A DNA stretch of 39,110 nucleotides from JBBCJM01 sp037190175 (lineage in GTDB: Bacteria > Pseudomonadota > Alphaproteobacteria > Rhodobacterales > Rhodobacteraceae): contig JBBCJM010000062.1 of NCBI GenBank assembly GCA_037190175.1, positions 1 to 39,110 on the forward strand, in the 5' to 3' direction. Positions 9,311-16,216 of the stretch are shown piece by piece (position 1 is the first letter of the stretch; each line of letters opens with the position of its first letter). Position numbers and translations under genes: made by a program. The notes beneath the pieces are model-generated. The model made no database searches, had not been told where the DNA came from, and saw only the letters and a program-made list of their open reading frames with translations.

Positions 9311-9628
9311 TCAGTTCCCCTGGTCCCAGGCCGGGCTGCGCCAGGACGAGCCGGTCGCCGGCGGCTCTGCCGTCTGGTCGGTGCGGGCGGGCCAGCGGGC
9401 GCCCATGTCGGGAACCTCGCGCGGGTCGAGCCGCACCATCTCGTCCGCCGAGGCGCCGACGACCCCGGGCATCGCCCGCACCTGCGCCAGCGCCGAGCGG
9501 TCCGCATCGACCGTGACGATGTGCAGTTCCTCCATGACCGAGGCCACCCGCAGGTTGGCCTTGTTCAGCCGCCTGACGAACCTGGACAGGTCCTCTGCCG
9601 GGTCGACTGTCACGATCATGATGGTCAT
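9311..9628 (-). CDS. I9-like (subtilisin propeptide/inhibitor-type) small protein
   Basis: This 105-residue protein (stop at 9311-9313) is the last gene of a two-gene unit behind an S8 peptidase. Its first ~75 residues follow the beta-alpha-beta-beta-alpha-beta order of the inhibitor I9 fold used by subtilisin propeptides. Strand TIMIVTVDP is followed by a helix rich in Leu/Arg, strand LHIVTVDAD, helix RSALAQVRAM, and PGVVGASADE before the last strand. The remaining ~30 residues look disordered. Stand-alone I9 proteins are known to inhibit or chaperone subtilisins in trans, so the neighbour is the probable partner. I start at ATG 9628 because the longer frame, from 9700, would translate through a perfect hairpin at 9644-9670; another ATG lies at 9619. 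The Shine-Dalgarno sequence is weak. Function is inferred. Confidence 0.75.
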   Translation of the reverse strand: MTIMIVTVDPAEDLSRFVRRLNKANLRVASVMEELHIVTVDADRSALAQVRAMPGVVGASADEMVRLDPREVPDMGARWPARTDQTAEPPATGSSWRSPAWDQGN

Positions 9629-9643
9629 GGCGGGTTCCAGAAG

Positions 9644-9670
9644 GATACGGCCCTGTCGCAGGGCCGTATC
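9644..9670 (-). other. Perfect 12-bp hairpin between the S8 protease and I9-like genes
   Basis: GATACGGCCCTG (9644-9655) and CAGGGCCGTATC (9659-9670) are perfect complements with a 3-base loop. The hairpin sits 33 bases past the protease stop region and 15 bases before the ATG of the small gene. There is no T-run on either side, so it is not a textbook terminator. It could be an RNA-processing or stabilising stem that sets the ratio of the two proteins, or a partial attenuator. Confidence 0.7.
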
Positions 9671-9703
9671 AAAGGTGGGGCAATCCCCGGGGCAAATCAA
9701 GCC

Positions 9704-11062
9704 TCACGCCTGAACGAGGCCCGCCCCCATGTTCTCCGGCCGCAGCGCCAGACGGCGGGCCGTCGCCTCCAGATGCTGCCACAGCGCCCGCCCGCGCAGG
9801 CCCTGGGCCTGGGCATGCAGCGCGGCGATCCCCGTGACATGCGGCGCGGCCATGCTGGTTCCGCTGAGGAACCCGCGCAGCCGCGGCCGGGGCAGCGCGG
9901 AGTCGATCGAGCATCCGGGCGCCGCCAGCTCCACCTTGCCATGGTTCGAGAAGATCGACTTGCGCCACTCCGGGGTGACCGAGGACACCGACAGGATGGT
10001 GGGCGAATTGGCGGGCTGCCCGGCGGGTTCGTCGAAGTTGCCGGCCGCGGCCACGATGAGCGCCCCCTGCTCCAGCGCGCGCTGGCCGGCCTGGGTATAG
10101 TGAAGCGCCGCGGCGGGATTGCGGTTGCCCAGCGACAGGTTGATCAGCACCGCCTCGTTCTGCAATGCCCAGTTGATGCCGGCCAGGATGCCGGCCGTGG
10201 GGCCGGATGCGTTGTCGCCCAGCACCTTGCCGACCAGGATGTCGCATTCGTGCGCGATGCCGTAGCGGCCGCCGTGGCTTGTCGGCAGCATCGGCCCGCA
10301 GGCGGTGCCGGCGACATGGGTGCCGTGGCCGTTGCCGTCCTGCGGCGTCTCGCCCGGGATGAAGGACTGCGCGAGGATGCGCCGTCCGGCGAAGTCGGGA
10401 TGCCCGAGGTCGAGGCCGGTGTCGAGGATCGCCACCCCGATGTGGCGGCCGGTGGCCGGGCTGCTGCCGACCCGGGTGGCCGCCAGGCCCCAGGTCAGCG
10501 CCTCCGGCGCCGCCCGGCCCTGCTCCACCCGCCCCGGATCGGGCCCCGGCCGGCCATCGGCGAAGAGATCGGCTTCGATCCGGTCGATCGCGGCGCGGAA
10601 GCCGCGCAGATAGCTCGCCGTGTCGACCTGCGCCCATTCGATCGTCTCGGGCACCAGGACGAAGGGCGGATCGGCGGCCACGTCGACCGTGCCGGCCTCC
10701 TCCAGAGCCAGCTGCGTGCGCGCGGCCTTCGCCGCCGGGCCGCCCAGAACCGCCATCCCCAGATTGCCGAAGGTGATCATGTCGGCGCCTTGCAGTTCCG
10801 AGAAGTCGAACGCGGCCTCGCGGAAATCGTCGCTATGCGCCTCGGTCACGTCGAAGAGGGCCCGCATCATGCGCGAGATGCCCAGGTCCCGCCGGTCGCG
10901 GAACACCGCGATCATCCGCCCGGTGCGACCCAGCGGATCGTTCAGCGCGTGGTCATGCAGATCGCGGGCGGAGGCGGTCAGCGGCGGGAATTCGTCGGCA
11001 TCTTCCATGCCGGAAGCGGAGGAGGCCGTCTCGTCGGGGTCGCGTATGGTGCTTCTGGCCAT
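9704..11062 (-). CDS. S8 family (subtilisin-like) serine peptidase without signal peptide
   Basis: The 452-residue protein has a complete subtilase catalytic domain from about residue 205. Asp214 lies in AILDTGLDLGHPDF, His246 in GNGHGTHVAG, the oxyanion Asn342 in VAAAGN and the nucleophile Ser403 in SGTSMAAPHVTG. The first ~140 residues contain a strand-helix-strand-helix-strand pattern (residues 48-138) that resembles an in-cis I9 propeptide domain. There is no signal peptide or membrane segment, so the enzyme looks cytoplasmic or is exported by an unrecognised route. The ATG at 11062 is supported by an AGGAAAGGG Shine-Dalgarno sequence. It is the first gene of the unit with the I9-like protein; its substrate is unknown. 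Confidence 0.9.
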   Translation of the reverse strand: MARSTIRDPDETASSASGMEDADEFPPLTASARDLHDHALNDPLGRTGRMIAVFRDRRDLGISRMMRALFDVTEAHSDDFREAAFDFSELQGADMITFGNLGMAVLGGPAAKAARTQLALEEAGTVDVAADPPFVLVPETIEWAQVDTASYLRGFRAAIDRIEADLFADGRPGPDPGRVEQGRAAPEALTWGLAATRVGSSPATGRHIGVAILDTGLDLGHPDFAGRRILAQSFIPGETPQDGNGHGTHVAGTACGPMLPTSHGGRYGIAHECDILVGKVLGDNASGPTAGILAGINWALQNEAVLINLSLGNRNPAAALHYTQAGQRALEQGALIVAAAGNFDEPAGQPANSPTILSVSSVTPEWRKSIFSNHGKVELAAPGCSIDSALPRPRLRGFLSGTSMAAPHVTGIAALHAQAQGLRGRALWQHLEATARRLALRPENMGAGLVQA

Positions 11063-11116
11063 CGTCTGCCCTTTCCTGCACTGGAAACTCCCGACCCCGG
11101 CCCCCCGTGCATCCGA

Positions 11117-11145
11117 GGCTAGGGCCGCGGTTTACCTCGTGTCAA
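11117..11145 (-). promoter_or_regulatory. Putative promoter for the S8/I9 unit
   Basis: On the minus strand, TTGACA (11145-11140) and CTAGCC (11122-11117) are spaced by 17 bases, with a leader of about 50 bases before the peptidase ATG. The -35 box is perfect and the -10 box is weak. The region is shared with the divergent membrane-protein gene, for which TTGACG at 11158-11163 is a possible but weaker -35 box. Confidence 0.45.
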
Positions 11146-11216
11146 TCTGGCAGGCCGATTTGACGATGGGCGGCAAAGCGGCGAAGACTGCCGCCGGGGC
11201 CAACCGGAGTTTTGCG

Positions 11217-12266
11217 ATGGACAGTCTGACCCGTGACGACCTACGCGCCGCGGTGGCGGCCGGGCTGCTGAGCGAGGCGCAGGCGGCCGGCCTGCTCGCG
11301 CTGGGCGAGGCGCGGCTGGGCCAGCGGCAGGCGCTGGCGGCGGACGAGGAGCCGTTCGAGCTGTTCCGCGGATTCGCCGAGATCTTCGTCTCGCTGGGCA
11401 TCGTGCTGCTCTTCGCCGGGGTGCTGACGCTGGCGGCGGTGGTGGAGGGGCCGCTGCTGACCCTGCTGGCCGCGGCCATGGCCTGGGCCTTCGCGCTCTA
11501 CTTCACCCGCCGGCGGCGGATGGCGCTGCCCTCCATCGTGCTGGCGCTGTTCTTCGCCGCCGGGGTGGGAGGCACCGCCGGCTATCTGATGCAGGACTGG
11601 CTGGACCAGCGCGGGGCGATGCTGGCGCTCATGGCGCTTAACCTTGCCGCGCTGGCCGCCTATTTCCGCGCCTTCAAGGTGCCTTTCGTGGCCTTCCTGA
11701 TGGGCCTGGCCGCGGGCGGGATCGTGTTCGTGCTGACCGACATGGTGGTGCCGATCGGGATCACCCCCACCTCGCTGGCCGATGCCTTCGACCTGACGCG
11801 CGGCGACGGGCTTCCACTGGCCACGCTGGTCTTCGGGCTGCTGGCGCTGGCCGCGGGGCTTGCCTGCGACATGAAGGATCCCCACCGGGTCGGCCGCTGG
11901 TCGGCGACGGGGTTCTGGCTGCACATCCTGGCCGCCCCCGCGCTGGTCAACACGCTGGCCTTGACCGCGTACAACACCGGCGGCGGGGCGGGGCGGATGC
12001 TGCTGGCGCTCTGCGTCGGGCTCTTCGCGCTGCTGGCGCTGGTGATCGACCGGCGCAGCTTCCTGACCGCCGGGGTGGTCTACCTCGGCATCCTGATCGC
12101 CTGGGCCCTGCAGGCGGGCGACAGCGCGCAGGGCTTCGCCACGCTGATGATCGTGCTGGGCGGCTTCCTGACCTTCATGGGCGCATTCTGGACCGCGCTG
12201 CGCGGCCGGCTGATGCGGGCCTTGCCGGATTTCCCCGGCAAGCACCGCCTGCCGCCCTGGACCTGA
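11217..12266 (+). CDS. DUF2157-like multi-spanning membrane protein
   Basis: This is a 349-residue integral membrane protein of unknown function. The first ~45 residues are a soluble helical segment rich in Ala, Leu and Glu, of the kind found at the start of DUF2157 proteins. About nine or ten hydrophobic segments follow from residue 53 to 326, and a short polar tail ends the protein. Candidate spans include 53-75, 78-97, 104-123, 155-175, 199-216, 259-277, 282-300 and 306-326. I chose ATG 11217 because it has a CGGAG Shine-Dalgarno sequence and a family-like N-terminus; a longer upstream frame runs antisense through the peptidase. It converges on the next gene with only three bases between stop codons. 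The family name is from pattern recognition; no transport substrate can be assigned. Confidence 0.82.
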   Translation: MDSLTRDDLRAAVAAGLLSEAQAAGLLALGEARLGQRQALAADEEPFELFRGFAEIFVSLGIVLLFAGVLTLAAVVEGPLLTLLAAAMAWAFALYFTRRRRMALPSIVLALFFAAGVGGTAGYLMQDWLDQRGAMLALMALNLAALAAYFRAFKVPFVAFLMGLAAGGIVFVLTDMVVPIGITPTSLADAFDLTRGDGLPLATLVFGLLALAAGLACDMKDPHRVGRWSATGFWLHILAAPALVNTLALTAYNTGGGAGRMLLALCVGLFALLALVIDRRSFLTAGVVYLGILIAWALQAGDSAQGFATLMIVLGGFLTFMGAFWTALRGRLMRALPDFPGKHRLPPWT

Positions 12267-12269
12267 GAG

Positions 12270-12752
12270 TCAGAGCTTCACCTCGGCCACCTTGTCGCGA
12301 TAGCTCTTCTTGGGGTTCACCCCCAGCAGCAGCTTGATCCCCGACAGGACGCTGGAGGCATCGATCCAGATCTGCGCCTCCTCGGCGTCGAAGCGCAGGA
12401 GGGCGAGCTTCGGGTCCTCCTTCCCCCTTTCGTACCAGGCGGCGATGAAGGGGTTCCACAGCCTGTCCACCATGCCGCGGTCGGTCTCGTGGTTCAGCCG
12501 GCCGTGCAGGCAGGCGAACAGGTCGTGCCCCTTGTCGGCGAAACTGGCCAGCGCGCGGCTGTCCTGGCCCACCTGCCGCACCAGTTCGGTCTCGGTGGAG
12601 GAAAAGAACCAGATCGGCCCCTCGTCCCCGTCCAGAAGGCCGGTCATCGGGCGGGTGTGGCTTTCGTCCACCCCCACCAGCCCCAGCATCATGGTGCGGT
12701 CGGACTTGATGGCCTTCCACAACTTGTCCCTCATCTCGTCGTCGCCGGGCAT
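12270..12752 (-). CDS. Pyridoxamine 5'-phosphate oxidase-fold general stress protein
   Basis: The 160-residue product looks like the split-barrel flavin-binding family annotated as general stress protein 26-like or pyridoxamine 5'-phosphate oxidase-related. Supporting segments are a start MRDKLWKAIKSDRTMMLG, SHTRPMTGLLDGDEGPIWFFSS, a central strand DLFACLHGRL, then DRLWNPFIAAWYERG and AQIWIDASS. These match the usual family order of strands and the W-F-xxWY-G region. Members bind FMN, F420 or heme; true PNPOx activity is unlikely for this short form. The ATG at 12752 has a GGAGG Shine-Dalgarno sequence nine bases upstream; a second ATG lies at 12734. It is divergent from panB and convergent with the membrane protein. 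Confidence 0.88.
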   Translation of the reverse strand: MPGDDEMRDKLWKAIKSDRTMMLGLVGVDESHTRPMTGLLDGDEGPIWFFSSTETELVRQVGQDSRALASFADKGHDLFACLHGRLNHETDRGMVDRLWNPFIAAWYERGKEDPKLALLRFDAEEAQIWIDASSVLSGIKLLLGVNPKKSYRDKVAEVKL

Positions 12753-12835
12753 GGGCCTGATCCTCCGTTTGGCTGCCGGGAGGAAACCGCGCCGGGGCCG
12801 GCCTGTTCCCGCTGGCCCCCGTGCTGCGGTGCGGC

Positions 12836-12841
12836 TATAAA
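12836..12841 (+). promoter_or_regulatory. Possible -10 box for panBC
   Basis: TATAAA at 12836-12841 is conspicuous in this G+C-rich gap, about 28 bases before the panB ATG. No convincing -35 hexamer is seen 16-18 bases upstream, so the call is tentative. Confidence 0.3.
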
Positions 12842-12868
12842 TCCCGCGCACATCCGAGGGAGGGTCAG

Positions 12869-13705
12869 ATGAGCGCCAGCACCCCCGTCCGCGCGGTCCT
12901 GCCGCCCGACATCCGCGCCCGCAAGGGCACCCGCCCGCTGGTGGTGCTGACCGCCTATACCACCCCGATGGCCCGGCTGGTCGACGCGCATTGCGACATC
13001 GCGCTGGTGGGCGATTCGCTGGGGATGGTGCTGCACGGCCTGCCCTCGACCATCGGGGTGACGATGGAGATGATGGTGCTGCACGGCCGCGCGGTGGTGC
13101 GGGGGCTCTCCAAGGCCATGGCGGTGATCGACATGCCCTTCGGGTCCTATGAGGAAGGCCCCGCGCAGGCCTACCGCAACGCCGCCCGCCTGATGGCCGA
13201 GACCGGGGCCCCGGCGGTGAAGCTGGAGGGCGGCCGCCACATGGCCGAGACCATCGCCTTCCTGACCGCCCGCGGGGTGCCGGTCATGGCGCATGTGGGG
13301 CTGACCCCGCAGGCGGTGAACACGCTGGGCGGCTACCGCGTGGTGGGCCGCGGGGCCGAGGGCGAGGCGCTGATGGAGGACGCCCGCGCGGTTCAGGACG
13401 CCGGCGCCTTCTCGGTGGTGCTGGAAAAGGTGCCGGTGGGCGCGGCTGCCCGCATCACGCAAGAGCTCGCCATCCCCACCATCGGCATCGGCGCCGGGCC
13501 GCAGTGCGACGGGCAGGTCCTGGTGGTGGACGACATGCTGGGGATGTTCACCGACTTCCGCCCGAAATTCGTCAAACGCTATGCCGACCTGGGCGCGCGG
13601 GCCGACGAGGCGATCGCCGCCTATGCCGAGGAGGTGCGCGCGCGGGCCTTCCCCGGCCCCGAACACGCCTTCGCCGACGAGGCCCCGAAGGGCGCCGCGA
13701 AGTGA
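12869..13705 (+). CDS. panB: 3-methyl-2-oxobutanoate hydroxymethyltransferase PanB
   Basis: PanB transfers a hydroxymethyl group from 5,10-methylene-tetrahydrofolate to 2-oxoisovalerate to make ketopantoate, the first committed step to pantothenate and CoA. The 278-residue product is full length. It has LTAYTTPMARLVD, VGDSLGMVLHG (Asp49, metal-site region), VIDMPFGSY (Asp88), VKLEGG (Glu120) and the late GIGAGPQCDGQVLV-type motif, all diagnostic. ATG 12869 follows a GAGGGAGGG Shine-Dalgarno sequence. An earlier in-frame start would run into the divergent gene's control region. The stop overlaps the GTG of panC in GTGA, giving coupled translation. Confidence 0.97.
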   Translation: MSASTPVRAVLPPDIRARKGTRPLVVLTAYTTPMARLVDAHCDIALVGDSLGMVLHGLPSTIGVTMEMMVLHGRAVVRGLSKAMAVIDMPFGSYEEGPAQAYRNAARLMAETGAPAVKLEGGRHMAETIAFLTARGVPVMAHVGLTPQAVNTLGGYRVVGRGAEGEALMEDARAVQDAGAFSVVLEKVPVGAAARITQELAIPTIGIGAGPQCDGQVLVVDDMLGMFTDFRPKFVKRYADLGARADEAIAAYAEEVRARAFPGPEHAFADEAPKGAAK

Positions 13706-14544
13706 GCCCGCCGATCTTCCGCAGCGTGGCCGAGATCCGGGCGGCGGTCCGGGGCTGGAAACGCGCCGGGCAGAGCGTGGGCGTGGTGCCCACCATGGGC
13801 GCGCTGCACGACGGGCACCTGAGCCTGGCCCGCCGCGCCCGGGCGGAGTGCGACCGGGTGGTGACGACGATCTTCGTCAACCCGATGCAGTTCAACAACC
13901 CCGAGGACCTGAAGAAATACCCGCGCTCCGAGGAAGCCGACGCCGCCCTGCTGGCCACGGTGCCGGTCGATGCGATCTTCGCCCCGCCGGTCGAGGAGGT
14001 CTATCCCGAGGGCTTCGTCACCACCGTCTCGGTCGGCGGCGTGTCGCAGCCGCTGGAGGGGCGGATGCGGCCGGGGCATTTCGACGGGGTGGCCACGGTG
14101 GTGACCAAGCTCATCGGGATGACGCTGGCCGACCGCGGCTATTTCGGCCAGAAGGACTGGCAGCAGCTGCAGGTGGTGCTGCGGCTGGCCCGCGACCTGA
14201 ACCTTCCGGTCGAGATCGTGGGCTGCGAGACGATCCGCGAGCCCGACGGGCTGGCGATGTCCTCGCGCAACGTGCGGCTGACGGCGGAGGGGCGGGCCAA
14301 GGCCCCGGTGCTCTACGCCGCGCTGACCGCGGCCGCGGCGGCGATCCGCGAGGGCCAGTCCGACCGCATGGCGATCCGCGAGGCCGCCGAGACCATGCGC
14401 GCCGCGGGCTTCGAGCGGGTGGAATACATCGAGTTGCGCGACGCCGGCACCCTGATGCCCTCCGACGATCCCACCCGCCCCCGCCGGATGCTGGCCGCGG
14501 CCTGGATCGACGGGGTGCGGCTGATCGACAACATCGCGGCCTGA
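13702..14544 (+). CDS. panC: Pantothenate synthetase PanC (GTG start)
   Basis: PanC condenses pantoate and beta-alanine through a pantoyl-adenylate to give pantothenate. The 280-residue product carries PTMGALHDGHLSL (30-42, the HIGH-like ATP site), FVNPMQFNNPEDL, then GQKDWQQL and MSSRN (KMSKS equivalent), in the order expected for this nucleotidyltransferase. The start is GTG at 13702, overlapping the panB stop, and is the only start that gives a normal N-terminus. A longer in-frame extension would overlap panB by about 200 bases. No panD or panE lies nearby. About 330 bases without a gene follow. Confidence 0.97.
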   Translation: MSPPIFRSVAEIRAAVRGWKRAGQSVGVVPTMGALHDGHLSLARRARAECDRVVTTIFVNPMQFNNPEDLKKYPRSEEADAALLATVPVDAIFAPPVEEVYPEGFVTTVSVGGVSQPLEGRMRPGHFDGVATVVTKLIGMTLADRGYFGQKDWQQLQVVLRLARDLNLPVEIVGCETIREPDGLAMSSRNVRLTAEGRAKAPVLYAALTAAAAAIREGQSDRMAIREAAETMRAAGFERVEYIELRDAGTLMPSDDPTRPRRMLAAAWIDGVRLIDNIAA

Positions 14545-14872
14545 GGGCAGGGCCCGCCCCCGCCCCCGCCCGCGGCTCCCGAACCTCCCGCATGGTCTTC
14601 ACTTTGGCCCAAATACTCTCGGGGGTCCGGGGGTGGAAAACCCCCGGGGCGTTCCACAAGCGCCACGTCAACGGTAAAAGCCCGCGGGGGGTCCAAGGGG
14701 GGCGGCCCCCCCCCATGCCCCGCCCCACCCCCCCACGCCGAAGGCCGAGGGGGGCGGGAGCGCCCCGGCCCGCCCTCACAACCGCATGATCCCCCGCCGC
14801 TTTCGCCGCTTCGCCCTTGACCGCGCGCCCGGCGTCGGGTGCTCTGGGCCGTCCCCGCGCCCCGGAGCCCCG
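14545..14872. other. G/C-tract-rich intergenic region with hairpins, no gene seen
   Basis: This 328-base gap holds runs of G and C and several stems. One is CCGGGGG / CCCCCGG at 14627-14647 with a 7-base loop. Another is GGGGGG / CCCCCC at 14697-14711 with a 3-base loop. A longer imperfect stem lies around 14720-14760. The stretch at 14601-14635, with CTTTGGCCCAAATACTC and a G tract, resembles an extragenic motif I recall from Rhodobacteraceae genomes. None of the stems is followed by a T-run. I see no start codon with a coding-like frame except the M16 gene that follows. Confidence 0.5.
14627..14647 (+). terminator. Possible hairpin terminator after panBC
   Basis: A 7-bp G/C stem with loop TGGAAAA lies 83 bases past the panC stop. 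It is not followed by a T-run, so termination, if any, would be weak or Rho-assisted. Confidence 0.3.
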
Positions 14873-16216
14873 ATGCCGCGCCTGATCCTCGCCGCCGCTC
14901 TCGCCCTTCTCTTGCCCCTCGCCGCGATCGCCCAGCAGCGGCCGCCCGGCGTCACCGACTTCACGCTGGAAAACGGCCTGCACGTGGTGGTGATCGAGGA
15001 TCACCGCGCGCCTGCCGTGGTCAACATGATCTGGTACCGGGTGGGTTCCGCCGACGAGCCGCCCGGCAAGTCCGGCATCGCGCATTTCCTGGAACACCTG
15101 ATGTTCAAGGGCACCGGCACGCTGGCCGCCGGCGAGTTCTCGGCCACGGTCGAGGCGCAGGGGGGCGACGACAACGCCTTCACCTCCTGGGACTATACCG
15201 CCTATCACCAGCGCATCGCCGCCGACCGGCTGGACCTGGTGCTGCGGATGGAGGCCGACCGGATGGCCAACCTCGCCATGACCGAGGAGGAGGTGGCGAC
15301 CGAGCGGCAGGTGGTGCTGGAAGAGCGCAGCCAGCGCACCGACAGCGACCCCGGCGCGCTCTTTTCCGAGCAGCGGCGGGCGGTGCAGTACCTGGCCCAT
15401 CCCTACCGCATCCCGATCATCGGCTGGCGGCACGAGATCGAGAAGCTGAACCGCGACGACGCGCTGGCCCACTATCGCCGCTACTACGCCCCGAACAACG
15501 CGGTGCTGGTGGTGGCCGGCGACGTGCGGCCCGAGGAGGTGCGGGCGCTGGCCGAGACGCATTTCGGCCCGATCCCGCCCTCGGCCGACCTGCCGCCGCG
15601 CATCCGCCCGGCCGAGCCGCCGCAGCTGGCCGAGCGGCGGGTGATCATGGCCGATGCCCGGGTGGCGCAGCCCTATGTGATGCGCACCTGGCTGGCCCCC
15701 CACCGCGCGGCCGGCGCGCAGGAGGAGGCCGCGGCGCTGACCTATCTGGCCGAGCTTCTGGGCGGCAGCGGCACCACCTCGCTCTTGGCGCGCCGGTTGC
15801 AGTTCGACCGGCAGGTGGCGGTCTGGACCCAGGCCTTCTACGACGGCAACAACCTGGACCTCGGCACCTTCGGCGTGGCGGTGATGCCGGTGCCGGGGGT
15901 GAGCCTGGCCGAGGCCGAGGCGGCGCTGGACGAGGTGCTGGCCGAGTTCCTGGCCGAGGGGATCGACGCCGAGGCCTTCGCCCGGGTCAAGACCCAGCTG
16001 CGCGCCGCCGAGATCTACGGGATGGACAACACGCGCTCGCGCGCCCGCCGCATCGGTGCGGCGCTGACCACCGGGCTGACGCTGGAGGATGTGGCCGACT
16101 GGCCCGCGGTCCTGCAGGCGGTGACGCCCGAGGACGTGATGGCCGCGGCCGGGAAGGTGTTCGACCGCCGCCGCTCCGTCACCGGCTGGCTGATGCGCGA
16201 GGAGGAGGGCGAATGA
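14873..16216 (+). CDS. M16 family zinc metallopeptidase, catalytic subunit, secreted
   Basis: This 447-residue insulinase-family peptidase begins with a signal peptide (MPRLILAAALALLLPLAAIA), so it should act in the periplasm. The inverted zinc motif HFLEH (His71, Glu74, His75) and the third ligand Glu151, 76 residues later, are both present, so this subunit should be catalytically active. It is about the size of bacterial and mitochondrial-processing-peptidase-like M16B proteins. I start at ATG 14873, which has a GGAG Shine-Dalgarno sequence and gives the signal peptide directly; a 29-residue upstream extension is basic and unlikely. The stop overlaps the next gene by 4 bases; that gene encodes an inactive M16 partner, so a heterodimer is expected. 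Confidence 0.93.
   Translation: MPRLILAAALALLLPLAAIAQQRPPGVTDFTLENGLHVVVIEDHRAPAVVNMIWYRVGSADEPPGKSGIAHFLEHLMFKGTGTLAAGEFSATVEAQGGDDNAFTSWDYTAYHQRIAADRLDLVLRMEADRMANLAMTEEEVATERQVVLEERSQRTDSDPGALFSEQRRAVQYLAHPYRIPIIGWRHEIEKLNRDDALAHYRRYYAPNNAVLVVAGDVRPEEVRALAETHFGPIPPSADLPPRIRPAEPPQLAERRVIMADARVAQPYVMRTWLAPHRAAGAQEEAAALTYLAELLGGSGTTSLLARRLQFDRQVAVWTQAFYDGNNLDLGTFGVAVMPVPGVSLAEAEAALDEVLAEFLAEGIDAEAFARVKTQLRAAEIYGMDNTRSRARRIGAALTTGLTLEDVADWPAVLQAVTPEDVMAAAGKVFDRRRSVTGWLMREEEGE

Noticed and set aside
9629..9700. N-terminal extension of the I9-like protein to 129 residues
   Set aside because: The extension is translated from the perfect hairpin and lacks homology-like structure; the I9 fold begins at the ATG at 9628.
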